DNA of 6,712 nt, from the NCBI GenBank assembly GCA_030535715.1, contig JAUNRL010000061.1, positions 1 to 6,712 of the forward strand. The letters run 5' to 3'. Source of the DNA: Bacillota bacterium. GTDB taxonomy: Bacteria > Bacillota > Clostridia > Peptostreptococcales > Anaerovoracaceae. A model generated the notes under the pieces. The model did no database searches, was not told where the DNA came from, and saw only the letters and a list, made by a program, of their open reading frames with translations. A program made the translations under genes and the position numbers. Positions 6,627 through 6,712 of the stretch are shown piece after piece (the stretch's first letter is position 1; each line of letters begins with the position of its first letter).

Positions 6627-6712
6627 TAGCACCTGCCGATCCGGCAACTGCTATTCTTGATGAGTGCGAGAATATGGTTAAGAAATACATGGATTCGCCA
6701 CTTGGTGACAAT
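6606..6712 (+). other. Composition-shifted 3' tail with an unidentified open frame; probable chimeric end
   Basis: From about 6606 the DNA no longer matches cbiA. I count 47 G+C in the 102 bases from 6611 to 6712 (about 46%), against about 65% in a sampled 60-base line of cbiJ. The frame with codons beginning at 6608 is open to the last base and reads EDTIRLIAPADPATAILDEC followed by ENMVKKYMDSPLGDN. It looks like ordinary soluble protein with AT-richer codons (GCT, ATT, CTT, AAA, AAT, GGT) than the operon uses. I do not recognise the family and see no start codon or ribosome binding site of its own, so it would be an internal fragment of some gene. I see no transposase motif, terminal repeat or tRNA, though the piece is short. 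Two small hairpin-capable repeats occur at 6617-6627 and 6634-6646, neither followed by a T-run. Confidence 0.55.

Noticed and set aside
6617..6646. Two small inverted repeats (ATCAG-G-CTGAT and TGCCG-ATC-CGGCA) as a terminator or transposon end
   Set aside because: The stems are only 5 bp, no T-run follows, and one lies within a continuous protein-like frame. Chance is adequate without downstream sequence.
1..6712. CRISPR array, tRNA/rRNA, riboswitch or internal promoter
   Set aside because: No regularly spaced repeats or RNA-gene signatures were seen. Intergenic gaps are at most 9 nt, leaving no space for a riboswitch or promoter outside coding sequence.
6606..6712. A simple frameshift in cbiA that would restore the glutaminase domain
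   Set aside because: None of the three forward frames after 6605 shows the expected family continuation, so a single-base error does not explain the truncation.

Overview
The window is an uninterrupted, single-strand segment of an anaerobic (early cobalt insertion) cobalamin biosynthesis operon. Seven consecutive + strand genes fill positions 2 to 6626: cbiD (5' end cut by the window edge), cbiF (cobM), cbiG, cbiH (cobJ), cbiJ (cobK), a cbiE-cbiT fusion and cbiA. CbiD and CbiG together mark the anaerobic route, since the aerobic pathway uses CobF and CobG instead. GC is high (about 60-65% in stretches I counted) and the Shine-Dalgarno sites are strong and purine-rich. A fused CbiET beside stand-alone CbiG, CbiH and CbiJ fits an anaerobic bacterium. 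A GC-rich member of the Clostridia/Firmicutes is my best guess, but the sequence does not prove it.

Layout: 2-982 cbiD; 984-1739 cbiF; 1736-2806 cbiG; 2799-3563 cbiH; 3526-4344 cbiJ; 4341-5666 cbiET; 5676-6626 cbiA, truncated. The largest gap between genes is 9 nt. Four of the six junctions overlap (4, 8, 38 and 4 nt), so the genes are almost certainly one polycistronic unit with translational coupling. There is no room for internal promoters, terminators or a cobalamin riboswitch; any such leader lies upstream of the window.

The products act in sequence on cobalt-corrinoid intermediates. CbiH does C17 methylation and ring contraction, CbiF C11 methylation, CbiG lactone opening with loss of the two-carbon fragment, CbiD C1 methylation, CbiJ reduction of precorrin-6A, and CbiET C5/C15 methylation with C12 decarboxylation. 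CbiA then amidates side chains a and c. CbiL, CbiC and a cobalt chelatase (CbiK/CbiX) are needed for a complete route and are not in the window.

The one abrupt anomaly is at the 3' end. At about 6599-6613 the CbiA homology stops just after the Gly-Gly-Tyr-Pro-Glu-Leu-Tyr motif, GC falls to about 46%, and a different reading frame becomes protein-like to the window end. The catalytic part of the CbiA glutaminase domain is missing. This is either a chimeric sequence join or a real disruption of cbiA; I favour the join. I see no undescribed system here; apart from that 3' join the pathway genes look ordinary.
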